This document shows positions 10,977 to 20,100 of a stretch of 64,000 bases of DNA, piece by piece. The notes below the pieces were generated by a model. That model was not told the origin of the DNA and did not search any database. It worked only from the letters and a program-made list of their open reading frames with translations. The translations under genes and the position numbers were made by a program. This stretch comes from CAWKGC01 sp963849005. Its GTDB lineage: Bacteria > Pseudomonadota > Gammaproteobacteria > Burkholderiales > Usitatibacteraceae. The stretch lies in contig CAWKGC010000003.1 of NCBI GenBank assembly GCA_963849005.1, forward strand, positions 37,283-101,282, read 5' to 3'. Every line of letters starts with the position of its first letter. Positions within the stretch are counted from its first letter, which is position 1.

Positions 10977-11017
10977 TTGACAGGGGTCAAGCAAAAACGT
11001 GCCGCCTGCCCCACAAT
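10977..11017 (+). promoter_or_regulatory. Candidate FNR/Crp-type site and promoter of nrdJ
   Basis: TTGACAGGGGTCAA at 10977-10990 is a palindrome of the TTGA-N6-TCAA type bound by FNR/ANR/DNR-family regulators. CACAAT at 11012-11017 is placed to act as a -10 element. A start near 11025 would put the palindrome centre at about -41.5, the classical class II activator position. A GAGGA ribosome binding site precedes the nrdJ ATG at 11054. Oxygen-responsive control of an oxygen-independent reductase would make sense. The match is by eye only. Confidence 0.45.
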
Positions 11018-11053
11018 GCGATGTTGCCCGAACCATTACAAGAGGATCGCTTC

Positions 11054-13921
11054 ATGCCCCGCAGCACGTCAGTTACGCCCACGCTCGCCACCTTGCCGGA
11101 ACAGGAGATTTCGCGCGAGGTCCTGCTGGAAAAGTATGCCAAGGATGGAGAACAAAATGTGGCGGATGTCCGCCGCCGGGTTGCGCGCGCGCTTGCCGCC
11201 GCCGAGCCCGAGGACAAGCGCCAGCTTTGGGAGAAGCGCTTCCTCGAAGCCCAGGAAGCGGGGTTCATTCCCGCCGGGCGCATCTGCTCGGCCGCCGGCA
11301 CCGCGCTCAACGCCACGCTGATCAATTGCTTCGTGCAGCCGGTGGGCGACTCCATCACCGAAACGGTGGACGGCAAGCCCGGCATCTACGCCGCGCTCGC
11401 CGAGGCTGCCGAGACCATGCGCCGCGGCGGCGGCGTCGGCTACGACTTCTCGTCGATCCGTCCGCAGGGCGCGCGCGTGAAGGGCACGGATTCGCGCGCG
11501 AGCGGCCCGGTGTCGTACATGCGCGTCTTCGACCGTTCCTGCGAGACCGTGGAATCCGCCGGCTCGCGGCGCGGCGCGCAGATGGGCGTCATGCGTTGCG
11601 ACCACCCGGACATCGAGGGCTTCATCCACGCCAAGGACAAGGGCGACCTCACGAACTTCAACGTCTCGATCGGCGTCACCGATGCGTTCATGCGCGCGGT
11701 CGAGGCGAATGGCGACGTGGAACTCGTGCACCAGGCCGAGCCCGCCGCCGATGTGCGCGCCGCGGGCGCCTACCAGCGGGACGACGGCCTGTGGGTGTAC
11801 CGCAAGCTGCCTGCCCGCGAGCTGTGGGACCAGGTGATGCGCTCGACCTACGACCATGCCGAGCCGGGCATCCTGTTCCTCGACCGCATCAATCGCGACA
11901 ACAACCTCCATTACTGCGAGACGATCGAGGCAAGTAATCCATGCGGCGAACAGCCGCTTCCCGCCTACGGCTGCTGCTGCCTCGGCTCGATCGACCTCAC
12001 CCACTTCGTCCCGGCGCCCTTCGAGAAGGACGCCGCGTTCGACTTCGCCGCATTCGGCAAGGTGGTGGAAGTCGCGGTCCGCATGCTCGACAACGTGCTC
12101 GATGTCACGCCGTGGCCATTGGCCGCGCAGAAGGCGGAAGCCGCGGCCAAGCGACGCATCGGCCTGGGATTCACCGGCCTGGGCGACGCGCTGATGATGC
12201 TGGGGCTGCGCTACGACACCGCGGAAGCGCGCGCCTTCGCCGCGAAGATCTCGGAGGCGATGCGCGACCGCGCCTATCTCACCTCGGTGGAACTCGCGCG
12301 CGAGCGCGGCGCCTTCCCGATGTTCAATGCCGACCTCTATCTGTCCGGCGGCAACTTCGCCTCCCGCCTGCCCGCCGAGATCAAGGACAAGATCCGCCGC
12401 CACGGCATCCGCAATTCGCACCTGCTGTCGATCGCGCCCACCGGCACGATCTCGCTCGCCTTCGCCGACAACGCCTCCAACGGCATCGAGCCGCCGTTCT
12501 CGTGGAGCTATTCGCGCAAGAAGCGCATGGCCGACGGCACGCACAAGACCTACGCCGTCGAGGACCGCGCCTGGCGCCTCTTCCGCCACCTGAAGGGCGA
12601 GGCGACGCCGCTGCCCGCGCACTTCGTCACCGCGCTGGAAATTTCCGCGCAGGCGCACAAGGACATGGTCGCGGCGGTCGCGCCCTTCATCGATACGTCG
12701 ATCTCGAAGACGGTCAATGTCCCGGAGGACTACCCGTACGGCGAATTCGAGGACCTCTACCTCGGCGCGTGGCGCGCGGGGCTGAAGGGGCTCGCGACCT
12801 ACCGGCCGAATTCCGTGCTCGGCTCCGTGCTGTCGGTCGCGCCGGAGGAAAGGCGCAAGCCGGCGGAAGCGAAGAAGGAAGACGCGAACCGGCGCGTATC
12901 GATCGCCTCGCTCCCCGCGCCGGTGCTCTCCAGCCTGCGCTGGCCGGGACGCCCCGACCTGCCGGAGGGCAACTTCGCCTGGACCTACATGATCGAGACG
13001 CCGAACGACCGCTTCGCGCTCTTCGTCGGCCACACTGACAGCGGCCCCGAGGCCGGCAGCAAGCATTTCCCGTTCGAGGTCTGGATCAACGGCGCGGAGC
13101 AGCCGCGCGGCATCGGCGCCGTGGCCAAGACGCTCTCGATGGACATGCGCGCCAACGACCGCGCGTGGCTGAAGCTGAAGCTCGACACGCTGGCCAGGAC
13201 CGTCGAGGACGAATCGTTCCCGATGGCGTTCCCGCCCAACGGCGAGCAGAAGATCATGCCGGGCATCGTCTCCGCGGTGGCGCAGGTGATCCGCTACCGC
13301 TGCGAGCAACTCGGCGCGTTCGATGGCAGCGGCCCGACGCCGGTGCTCGATGCAGTGTTCGCTTTGGACGAGCCGCGCACCGGCGCCGACGGCACGATGT
13401 CGTGGACGGTCGACGTCGCGAACCCTGGAACAGGCGAAGAATTCGTCATGGGCCTGAAGGAGATTCACCTCCCGGACGGCATCACGCGACCGTACTCGAT
13501 CTGGCTCTCGGGCCACTACCCGAAGGCATTGGATGGGCTGGCGCGCATCCTGTCTCTGGACATGCGCGTGCTCGACCCGGCGTGGATCGGCATGAAGCTG
13601 CGCAAGCTCACCGATTACCCCGAACCGCTCGGCGATTTCATGGCCTTCGTTCCCGGCCAGCACCGCCAGCAGACGTGGCCCTCGACGGTCGCCTACCTTG
13701 CGCGATTGCTGATCCACCGCTACGCGATGCTCGGCGTGCTCGACGACAAGGGCTACCCGAAACGCGAGATGGGTATCCTCGCGCTGCCGGAGGTGCAGGA
13801 CCGCGGCGCAGTGCCGGTGATGGCGGGCGCGCGCTGCAAGGAGTGCGGCAACATGACGGTGATCCGCAAGGACGGCTGCGATTTCTGCACCGCTTGCGGG
13901 TGGACGGGGACCTGCGGCTGA
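11054..13921 (+). CDS. nrdJ: Adenosylcobalamin-dependent (class II) ribonucleoside-diphosphate reductase
   Basis: This 955-residue enzyme makes deoxyribonucleotides using a thiyl radical generated from adenosylcobalamin, independent of oxygen. Evidence is the Cys in ATLINCFVQP, the finger-loop motif NPCGEQPLPAYGCCCLGSID at about residue 295, and the phosphate-binding LLSIAPTGTISLAF. The second half contains two related segments (KTLSMDMRANDRAWLKLKL and ILSLDMRVLDPAWIGMKLRK) typical of TSCPD-type modules. A Cys-rich tail (CKECGNMTVIRKDGCDFCTA) looks like a zinc ribbon. ATG 11054 is chosen because AGAGGA lies 8 nt upstream. A fragment homologous to its 3' end recurs at 22883-22990. Confidence 0.96.
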   Translation: MPRSTSVTPTLATLPEQEISREVLLEKYAKDGEQNVADVRRRVARALAAAEPEDKRQLWEKRFLEAQEAGFIPAGRICSAAGTALNATLINCFVQPVGDSITETVDGKPGIYAALAEAAETMRRGGGVGYDFSSIRPQGARVKGTDSRASGPVSYMRVFDRSCETVESAGSRRGAQMGVMRCDHPDIEGFIHAKDKGDLTNFNVSIGVTDAFMRAVEANGDVELVHQAEPAADVRAAGAYQRDDGLWVYRKLPARELWDQVMRSTYDHAEPGILFLDRINRDNNLHYCETIEASNPCGEQPLPAYGCCCLGSIDLTHFVPAPFEKDAAFDFAAFGKVVEVAVRMLDNVLDVTPWPLAAQKAEAAAKRRIGLGFTGLGDALMMLGLRYDTAEARAFAAKISEAMRDRAYLTSVELARERGAFPMFNADLYLSGGNFASRLPAEIKDKIRRHGIRNSHLLSIAPTGTISLAFADNASNGIEPPFSWSYSRKKRMADGTHKTYAVEDRAWRLFRHLKGEATPLPAHFVTALEISAQAHKDMVAAVAPFIDTSISKTVNVPEDYPYGEFEDLYLGAWRAGLKGLATYRPNSVLGSVLSVAPEERRKPAEAKKEDANRRVSIASLPAPVLSSLRWPGRPDLPEGNFAWTYMIETPNDRFALFVGHTDSGPEAGSKHFPFEVWINGAEQPRGIGAVAKTLSMDMRANDRAWLKLKLDTLARTVEDESFPMAFPPNGEQKIMPGIVSAVAQVIRYRCEQLGAFDGSGPTPVLDAVFALDEPRTGADGTMSWTVDVANPGTGEEFVMGLKEIHLPDGITRPYSIWLSGHYPKALDGLARILSLDMRVLDPAWIGMKLRKLTDYPEPLGDFMAFVPGQHRQQTWPSTVAYLARLLIHRYAMLGVLDDKGYPKREMGILALPEVQDRGAVPVMAGARCKECGNMTVIRKDGCDFCTACGWTGTCG

Positions 13922-13961
13922 AATGCGGCTGCCGCGGGCGGGAGGCTGTCCTTCGTCGGCG

Positions 13962-16529
13962 CTAGGGATAAGCCTTCAGACTTGTCGCTATGTCGATCGG
14001 CACGATCGTGGCCGCGTATCTGGGGTCCGTAGGCTCGTTGGTCGGCAACCTCCCGCCAAGAGTTCCGGTGCACGGTGCACCCTCGCTCCGGTACAGGAAT
14101 CGCTGGTTGTGCGCATACGACTGCCGAAAGCGGCCAACCGTGTCATGTTGGTAGGTCGACGATCCGTTGTCTTCGTATGTCGTCCGGTTCTTCGGCTGAT
14201 TCACGCCTAAAGGTGTGCCGTTCGGGAAACCATTGCCCGCAACATAGGAGAACTTCTGTCCCGTATCCGTCAGGAAAGCAATCCTGACGAACTTCCTTCC
14301 CTGCAGGGCCTGTGGGGTTGTTTCCTGCGGGGCCTGCGGCATCGTTGCAATTGGCGTCGCACTGCCTTCCGCGAGGAGTTGTACGTTTGTTGCCACTGCT
14401 GTCGCAAACTGCGCAGCCTGATACGCGGCTCCATTTACGAGGGCTAAACCGTCTCCGGTAATTCCACCGTCAACATCCTTGTATCCGACGACGCCATTCA
14501 CGCACATGACGTAATCCGAAGCATTGTGCAAGGCGAAGAAAGTGACTCCGGGAATCTGTTTCGTTTCCACGGCCACGGCATCCGTCTCCTCTCCGAGTCT
14601 GCCGCGGTATACCACCTGCAAGTCGATGTCCGTGGAATCGACTGGGATCGGTGGATCGAATTCGAAGGAAAAGCGCTGGCTCGATCCTGACGGGATGTTG
14701 ACGTTATCCAATGCAGTAATGTCATTGCCGCTTGCATCGCGAACCTTGGCGGAAACCGAGACTCGCTCGAACTCACCCCGGCAGGGCAGGGGCTGGAATG
14801 GGTCGGCGGGCGGAGGCGGGTCGAACTCCTTGGAGAGGTCCTGGCTGTAGCAGCGGTTCTGCCGATGCTTCACTATCGCGAACAATCGCCCTCCCGACAT
14901 CTCCTGCGGAAAGGAAAGTCCTGTTCCGCTCTCGACGACCGCCGGCGTTGCATTCCTGACATTCAGCACCAGCTTGCGAAACCCCTGCGTTCCGGCAACT
15001 GTTTCGACCGAATGATCGAGCGCGGCATAGACCCTCTCCGCGGGCAGCTCGATCTGCATCTTGCCGCGAAAGAAATAGTTGAGCAGCCCGGCCGAGTAGC
15101 TTACGGCCCGGGGAACAAGCAAGTCGGCCTGGGCGTTGTAGTTGTAGTGATTCAGGTTGTAGGCAGCCGGCTTGTCGACAGCGGTAAGGAACTGGTCGAA
15201 GAGGCCTTCAGAAGACAACTTCACTTCGACCGCGGTCGAGCCACCAGCCGAATCAGCAACCGAACCGACGACAAATCGCAACGCACCATCGATCGGTTCA
15301 CCGAGGAGATCCGTCAACCCGGAAACGTCTACACTGCGCAACTGGCCAACGTTTTGAGTAGGCGAAGGAAACGACTGGCCCCGGGTCATGCCGATGTTGG
15401 TTCCCGCGCTGTAAAAGCTGCGGCTGGAGTAGTCTGCAACGCCAAGCCCGCTTGCGATGCCCGCGCGCTTCGCGGTTGACCAGAAGTCACCGTAGCGGTT
15501 GAACGAAAATGCAGGCAAGGAGGCGGGGTAGTTGAGAACGGGGACACGTACCTTCTTCAGTCCGGGCCGGTCTGTATCAAAGGTTTCAGCCTTTGCTCGT
15601 GCATCGATGTAGTTTTCAAAGAAGCTCGCGTGCCCCAGCGCTCCGCCATCGCCCTCGGCATAGGTTTTCCCTGCATGCGGATCATTTCTGGTGTGCTGTG
15701 GTTGCGCCATATCCTGGATGTGGTGCACAACATGCCCCAGGGCCTTGAAGGTCGTTGCCCAATAGGTCTTCCTCAACTCCTCGCGCGCGGAGTCTGAACT
15801 GCTCACCCCCTCGGGAATGTTAGCCACACCCGTTGGCCCCTTTGCCTTCAGCGTGAGCGCCCGGAACATGGCCTCCCGCGCATCAAAAACGGTGAAATGG
15901 TTCCTCCGGTTGGCATTTGGGACGTTCTGGTTGTCGGGAAAACCCGTGGTTCCGATGGCCCAGTTCGGCGACTTCTGAACAAGGAACGGTGTGATCCCCG
16001 CGCCCAGTATGTCCAGGGAGCGGTCGTTCTGCGGATCGAAGAAATGATGCAGCGGCCGATTGTCCAAAGTGAGATTGTTCTCCAGGTAGGGATCGTCCTG
16101 CGGAATCTCTCTGGCCTGAATGATGTTGTCGTCCTCGCGAATCGCACCTCGCGAAAGCCACGTGCCGATGGCGTTTGCACGAAATTCATCGGTGAATAGT
16201 GGATCGAGTGCGTCGCGCAACTTCTTCTGTTCGTAATCGACCGGCGGAAATGCCGGATTGTCTGGAATCCGCACTTCAATTCTCGTTCCCAAAATGTCGA
16301 AATATTGTCGCCCGAGTGATAACGCGTATCCCGAATATGGCAAGCCAATCTTGTTGATCCCTGCTCTGCCATCCATCCAAAGAAGCGATTGCTCAAATGC
16401 CTTGAACGTCATTTGAGCATGCGTGGCAACCTCATATGCACTGACGCTTGCCGGCATCAGTGTCATTGGGAAGCAAAACGCCAAGGAAGAGAACCCTTTC
16501 CTGGACAGCGAGGGGCGTCTCCGGATCAT
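13962..16529 (-). CDS. Large secreted protein with a zinc-dependent phospholipase C-like domain
   Basis: This 855-residue exported protein has a signal peptide (FSSLAFCFPMTLMPASVSA). The mature N-terminal half is rich in histidines in a pattern reminiscent of the zinc phospholipase C / S1-P1 nuclease fold. It starts with a His soon after cleavage (VATHAQMTFKAF), then RPLHHFFDP, then GHVVHHIQDMAQPQHTRND and GHASFFENYIDARA, which together could supply three zinc sites. The C-terminal half is beta-rich and unrecognised. The start overlaps the lipoprotein stop (ATGA), so expression is coupled. Base composition is visibly less GC-rich than the surrounding chromosome and no frameshift occurs. Enzyme activity is inferred; lipid or nucleic acid substrates are both conceivable. 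Confidence 0.7.
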   Translation of the reverse strand: MIRRRPSLSRKGFSSLAFCFPMTLMPASVSAYEVATHAQMTFKAFEQSLLWMDGRAGINKIGLPYSGYALSLGRQYFDILGTRIEVRIPDNPAFPPVDYEQKKLRDALDPLFTDEFRANAIGTWLSRGAIREDDNIIQAREIPQDDPYLENNLTLDNRPLHHFFDPQNDRSLDILGAGITPFLVQKSPNWAIGTTGFPDNQNVPNANRRNHFTVFDAREAMFRALTLKAKGPTGVANIPEGVSSSDSAREELRKTYWATTFKALGHVVHHIQDMAQPQHTRNDPHAGKTYAEGDGGALGHASFFENYIDARAKAETFDTDRPGLKKVRVPVLNYPASLPAFSFNRYGDFWSTAKRAGIASGLGVADYSSRSFYSAGTNIGMTRGQSFPSPTQNVGQLRSVDVSGLTDLLGEPIDGALRFVVGSVADSAGGSTAVEVKLSSEGLFDQFLTAVDKPAAYNLNHYNYNAQADLLVPRAVSYSAGLLNYFFRGKMQIELPAERVYAALDHSVETVAGTQGFRKLVLNVRNATPAVVESGTGLSFPQEMSGGRLFAIVKHRQNRCYSQDLSKEFDPPPPADPFQPLPCRGEFERVSVSAKVRDASGNDITALDNVNIPSGSSQRFSFEFDPPIPVDSTDIDLQVVYRGRLGEETDAVAVETKQIPGVTFFALHNASDYVMCVNGVVGYKDVDGGITGDGLALVNGAAYQAAQFATAVATNVQLLAEGSATPIATMPQAPQETTPQALQGRKFVRIAFLTDTGQKFSYVAGNGFPNGTPLGVNQPKNRTTYEDNGSSTYQHDTVGRFRQSYAHNQRFLYRSEGAPCTGTLGGRLPTNEPTDPRYAATIVPIDIATSLKAYP

Positions 16530-17164
16530 TTGAGGTCCCTGCCAGTCCTCTCAGCCACTGACTCTACGAAAGTCTTCTCCTTCTCTGACGTGGCTAGACC
16601 GCGCATTTCCTCGATCACGTTGCTTTGGAATCTTGCTGTTTGGCGACCAGCCTCTCGCCCGCCTGTTCCGGAGCAGTTCGACCCAGAGAGAAGTCCCCGG
16701 AGGTACTCAATTCGCGTTTCCTTTTCGAAGGTACTGTACTTCGATTGGTACACATTGCCGAACTCGTCGCTCACCGGATTCGCATCGAAGTACATTGGCT
16801 TGTAGGCTCTAACGTCGACGTAATATGACTCTTGGCGCGGCCAACCCGGGAATCGAAAGTTGCCGTTGGAATCGGACACCGTGTAGTAGGCTCCAGCGCA
16901 GGTTATCGACGGTCCCAAGCCAGACAGGTGCCTCTTGAAAAGCACAATCACTGGCACATCGGCAAGGGGCTTTCGCTCTGGCGAATTGATGTTGTATCCG
17001 CCGGTTGGTTTGCGAGCCAAAGTCAGGTCGTAAACGGTGGCGCGATCGAACCTGGCCATGTCGGGCTCCGAAACCTCCCATGCCGCCCATGGGGGTGCAC
17101 AACCGGCAATGACACTTAGCGCGATTGCAAAAGGCAGTGATCGAAAGCGCCAGTTTGAGCTCAT
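16526..17164 (-). CDS. Lipoprotein with a carboxypeptidase-regulatory-like beta domain
   Basis: This 212-residue protein carries a lipobox (LSVIAGC) after a short signal, so the mature form is lipid-anchored at Cys. A stretch with VPVIVLFKRHL, then SDSNGNFRFPGW and YYVDVRAYKP, resembles the Cna-B/carboxypeptidase-regulatory beta-sandwich in which a ligand or structural domain is followed by a variable tail. I prefer the ATG at 17164, preceded by AAAGGGA; an ATG at 17179 overlapping the upstream stop is an alternative. It sits between two secreted proteins in one operon, so it may anchor or assemble one of them. Function is unknown. Confidence 0.72.
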   Translation of the reverse strand: MSSNWRFRSLPFAIALSVIAGCAPPWAAWEVSEPDMARFDRATVYDLTLARKPTGGYNINSPERKPLADVPVIVLFKRHLSGLGPSITCAGAYYTVSDSNGNFRFPGWPRQESYYVDVRAYKPMYFDANPVSDEFGNVYQSKYSTFEKETRIEYLRGLLSGSNCSGTGGREAGRQTARFQSNVIEEMRGLATSEKEKTFVESVAERTGRDLK

Positions 17165-17178
17165 TGAGGTCCCTTTCA

Positions 17179-20100
17179 TCACATCCCCTCGATTCTCCAG
17201 ACGCCATCATCACCCCGTATCAGGTGCACCGGAAAGACTCTCTTGACGCCGAGCACGGTGCGCGTCACCAGGATCTCCGCGATGTCGCTGCCGATTGCAG
17301 AGACTTCCGGCTCCCCCAGGTTGCTCACGACTCCCGGCAGTGTGGCCGCGAGGTTCGCAAATACGTCCCGATACTTGAAGCGCATGTCACCCGAAACGGC
17401 GTATTCGGCCGCCGTGATCTTCCCGACGCCAAGGCGGTCCAGCATTGTCGAGTAGACCTCTGCGATCGGCGCCTCACCATCGGCGTAGGCTTTTGCGTTT
17501 AGCCGCAACAGGCTGTTGAAAACAACCGTTCCAGATGGGTCGTAGACGCGTACGCGAACGGGCACGGCTCCGGGATCCGGAATCGTCAAATCGAATTCGG
17601 CCTGCTCGTTGACCAACGAATTCGTGGTTCCTTCCACCGAGCCATCGTCGCCGATATCCACTTCAATACGCTGTAACTCTTGCGGATCCAGTCGAGAGAT
17701 TGTCAGTTTGGGCGTGAACGGAACGATACCCTCATAACCATCGAAGCGAGCCGTAAAGGGAGTGGAGCCTGCTCTGGTCACCGAAATGGTCCGTTTGACC
17801 GGCGCCACTTCCTGCATCGCGAGAGTCACGTTGATCGGATTCGACCCCGGCACCAATGGCACGTTCTGCGCGTACCAACGATCCGTCGAATCGATCGATG
17901 CCGTCACGCCATTGACCACGATCGCGGAGTTCGCCGGGGCCTGTACGGTGCCCGATATGGTCACGGCGCGATCGAGCACCGTCCCGCCATCAATCCCGGT
18001 ATCAATTGTGAGGTTCGGTTGGGCAAGTACCGTAACCGCCCTTGCCGGAGTGACCAGAGTCTCGCCACTTGCCGTTGCGATCCTCGCGGTAAGCAAGTAG
18101 CTTCCCACACCGACATCCCGCCAGAGCATTGTAAACGGCGGCGTCGACGACTCGCCGACCTTGTTTGTTCCGTTGAAGAATTCCACCGAAGTTGCGCCGG
18201 AAACACCGCCAGCCTGCACCGCAATGCGAATGTCGGCAGGCGCGACAAAGTACGGCTGCCATGGCCGACTCAGCGTCGGCTGGGTGGCAGTGCCGACCAC
18301 GATCGTGACCGGCGCGGATGTGGCGTAGCCGGTGCTGCTCACTACCGTCGCGGTGATCGTATGAATGCCCGCCGCGACGCCAGTCCAGCGCAGGCCGTAC
18401 GGCGGGTACCTGTCAACGTCGATCAGAGTATTGCCGTCGTAAAAATTCACGTTACTGATCGTTCCGTTCTGCTGCGTCGCCGTGGCCAGGATCTCGATGG
18501 ATGCCGGAGCAATGAAGAACGCATTCGGTCGCGGCAAGACAAGGCTCACCGATGGGCTCGGATTGATAGTCACTTTCAAGGTCACGGTCGCAGTGGCGCC
18601 CGCGTTGTCGGTCGCGCGAACCGTGTAGTTGTGTACACCGATCGAGGGACTGCCGGCATTGAAGTCCCAGTTTATGTAGGATGAGTTGAGGGTCAGGGAA
18701 CTCAATAGGGTCGTGTCCTCGAATAATTCGAGTTTCACGACCGTCCCATCAGCATCCTGGGCATTGACGTAGATTCCGAGGTCAGTGACCTCGCCAAAAA
18801 CGTAGCCGCCGACAGGTGGATCATAGACAAGCTTGATTCGCGGCGGGAGGTTGCCCACGTACGCCGTGATTCCGACGGGCGCGGAAGTCGTCACCCCACC
18901 CAGGTTGTCCGTCGCCTTGACCGTAAGCGCATGGGCGCCCGGCGTGGCGCTCGGCCACGTAAACCTGTACGGTGCCTGGGTGCTCTGCCCGAGCAAGGTG
19001 GTATCGGAATAGAACTCCACCTTGACCACCGCGCCGTCGCTGTCCTCGGCCGCGGCCAAAATCTCGACCGAGTCGCCGGCAAGAATGGCAGCGCCGTCTT
19101 CGGGAGACGTGATGGCGCAACTGGGTGGGTTATTGGTCGATACGATCTCGAAGTGAAGCGGCCCGGCTTCACCAGTCGCGCCCTTGTCGTCCGTGGCAAC
19201 AGCCCTGACGTCATAACCGCCAACCGGCGGAGCGGCCAGACTGTATCGATAGGGCGGGGCCATGAAAGTGGAAACGAGCTGTTCGTTGATGAACAATTCC
19301 ATCTTGGCAATGCTGCCGTCCGGATCGCTGGCAGAAACGGCAATCTCGACCGCGGCAGGAAGCGAAAACAGCTGGTTCAGCTGAGGGCTGTCGATCGACA
19401 CCCGCGGCCGCGCATTGACGTTGATCGTGAATGCGCTCGACCAGACCGCATAGTGGTTTGCATCTCTCGCCTCGACCGCCCAGGTTTGCAGCCCGGGCTG
19501 GAGGTAGGGGATCCTTACCGCGTAGTACCCCCCTGGGGCGCCCGGGGTCTCGGTCACCCAGGTTGCCGAGCGGCCCTCCTGATTGTAAGGCGTGAGCAGG
19601 AGTGGATAGCCAACGTAGCCATTGGGCCCGCCAAACTCGTTCAACAGGAACTTGATTCGAGTTGAATCTCCCTCGTTGGCGACGATGCTTCCCGTCAAAC
19701 TCGTGTCCAGGAACCTGACAGGGCCGGCATTTGGAGCGCCGACAATCGCCCGCACCACATTCGAACTGACGAGTGGCTGCCCATTCGCGTCAAGGCCCAT
19801 TGCCCAGATGCCGTACGTGCCCGGACTATTGAACAGAAAAACGGATCGCGTGAATGGCGGCGCGCCGGCAACTGCCTTCAAGTCTGCAGAAACGTAGAAG
19901 TGTACGGACTTGATAAGCCCCAGAGGATCAACTGTATCCGCTGTCACGGAAATGAAGCCCGCCGCGCCGAATTGCGTGCCATCTACCGGTGACGTGACAG
20001 TGAGCGACGGCGGAGCGGCTCCGGAGCCGGCAGCCACAATCGCAACGATGGACTGCGACCGACCGAGGAGCCCCTTGTTGTCCGTTGCCTGCGCGTAGAT

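Noticed and set aside
10854..11053. Cobalamin riboswitch upstream of the B12-dependent reductase
   Set aside because: No B12-box (GCCACTG-type) sequence or expected multi-stem fold was seen.
10164..11321. Long plus-strand frame opposite msrA and over the nrdJ start
   Set aside because: It is antisense to clear msrA codons and its translation is Arg/His-rich and low-complexity; MsrA motifs on the other strand are decisive.
11069..13717. 882-codon minus-strand frame across nrdJ
   Set aside because: It is a shadow of the GC-rich nrdJ coding strand with no family-like motifs.
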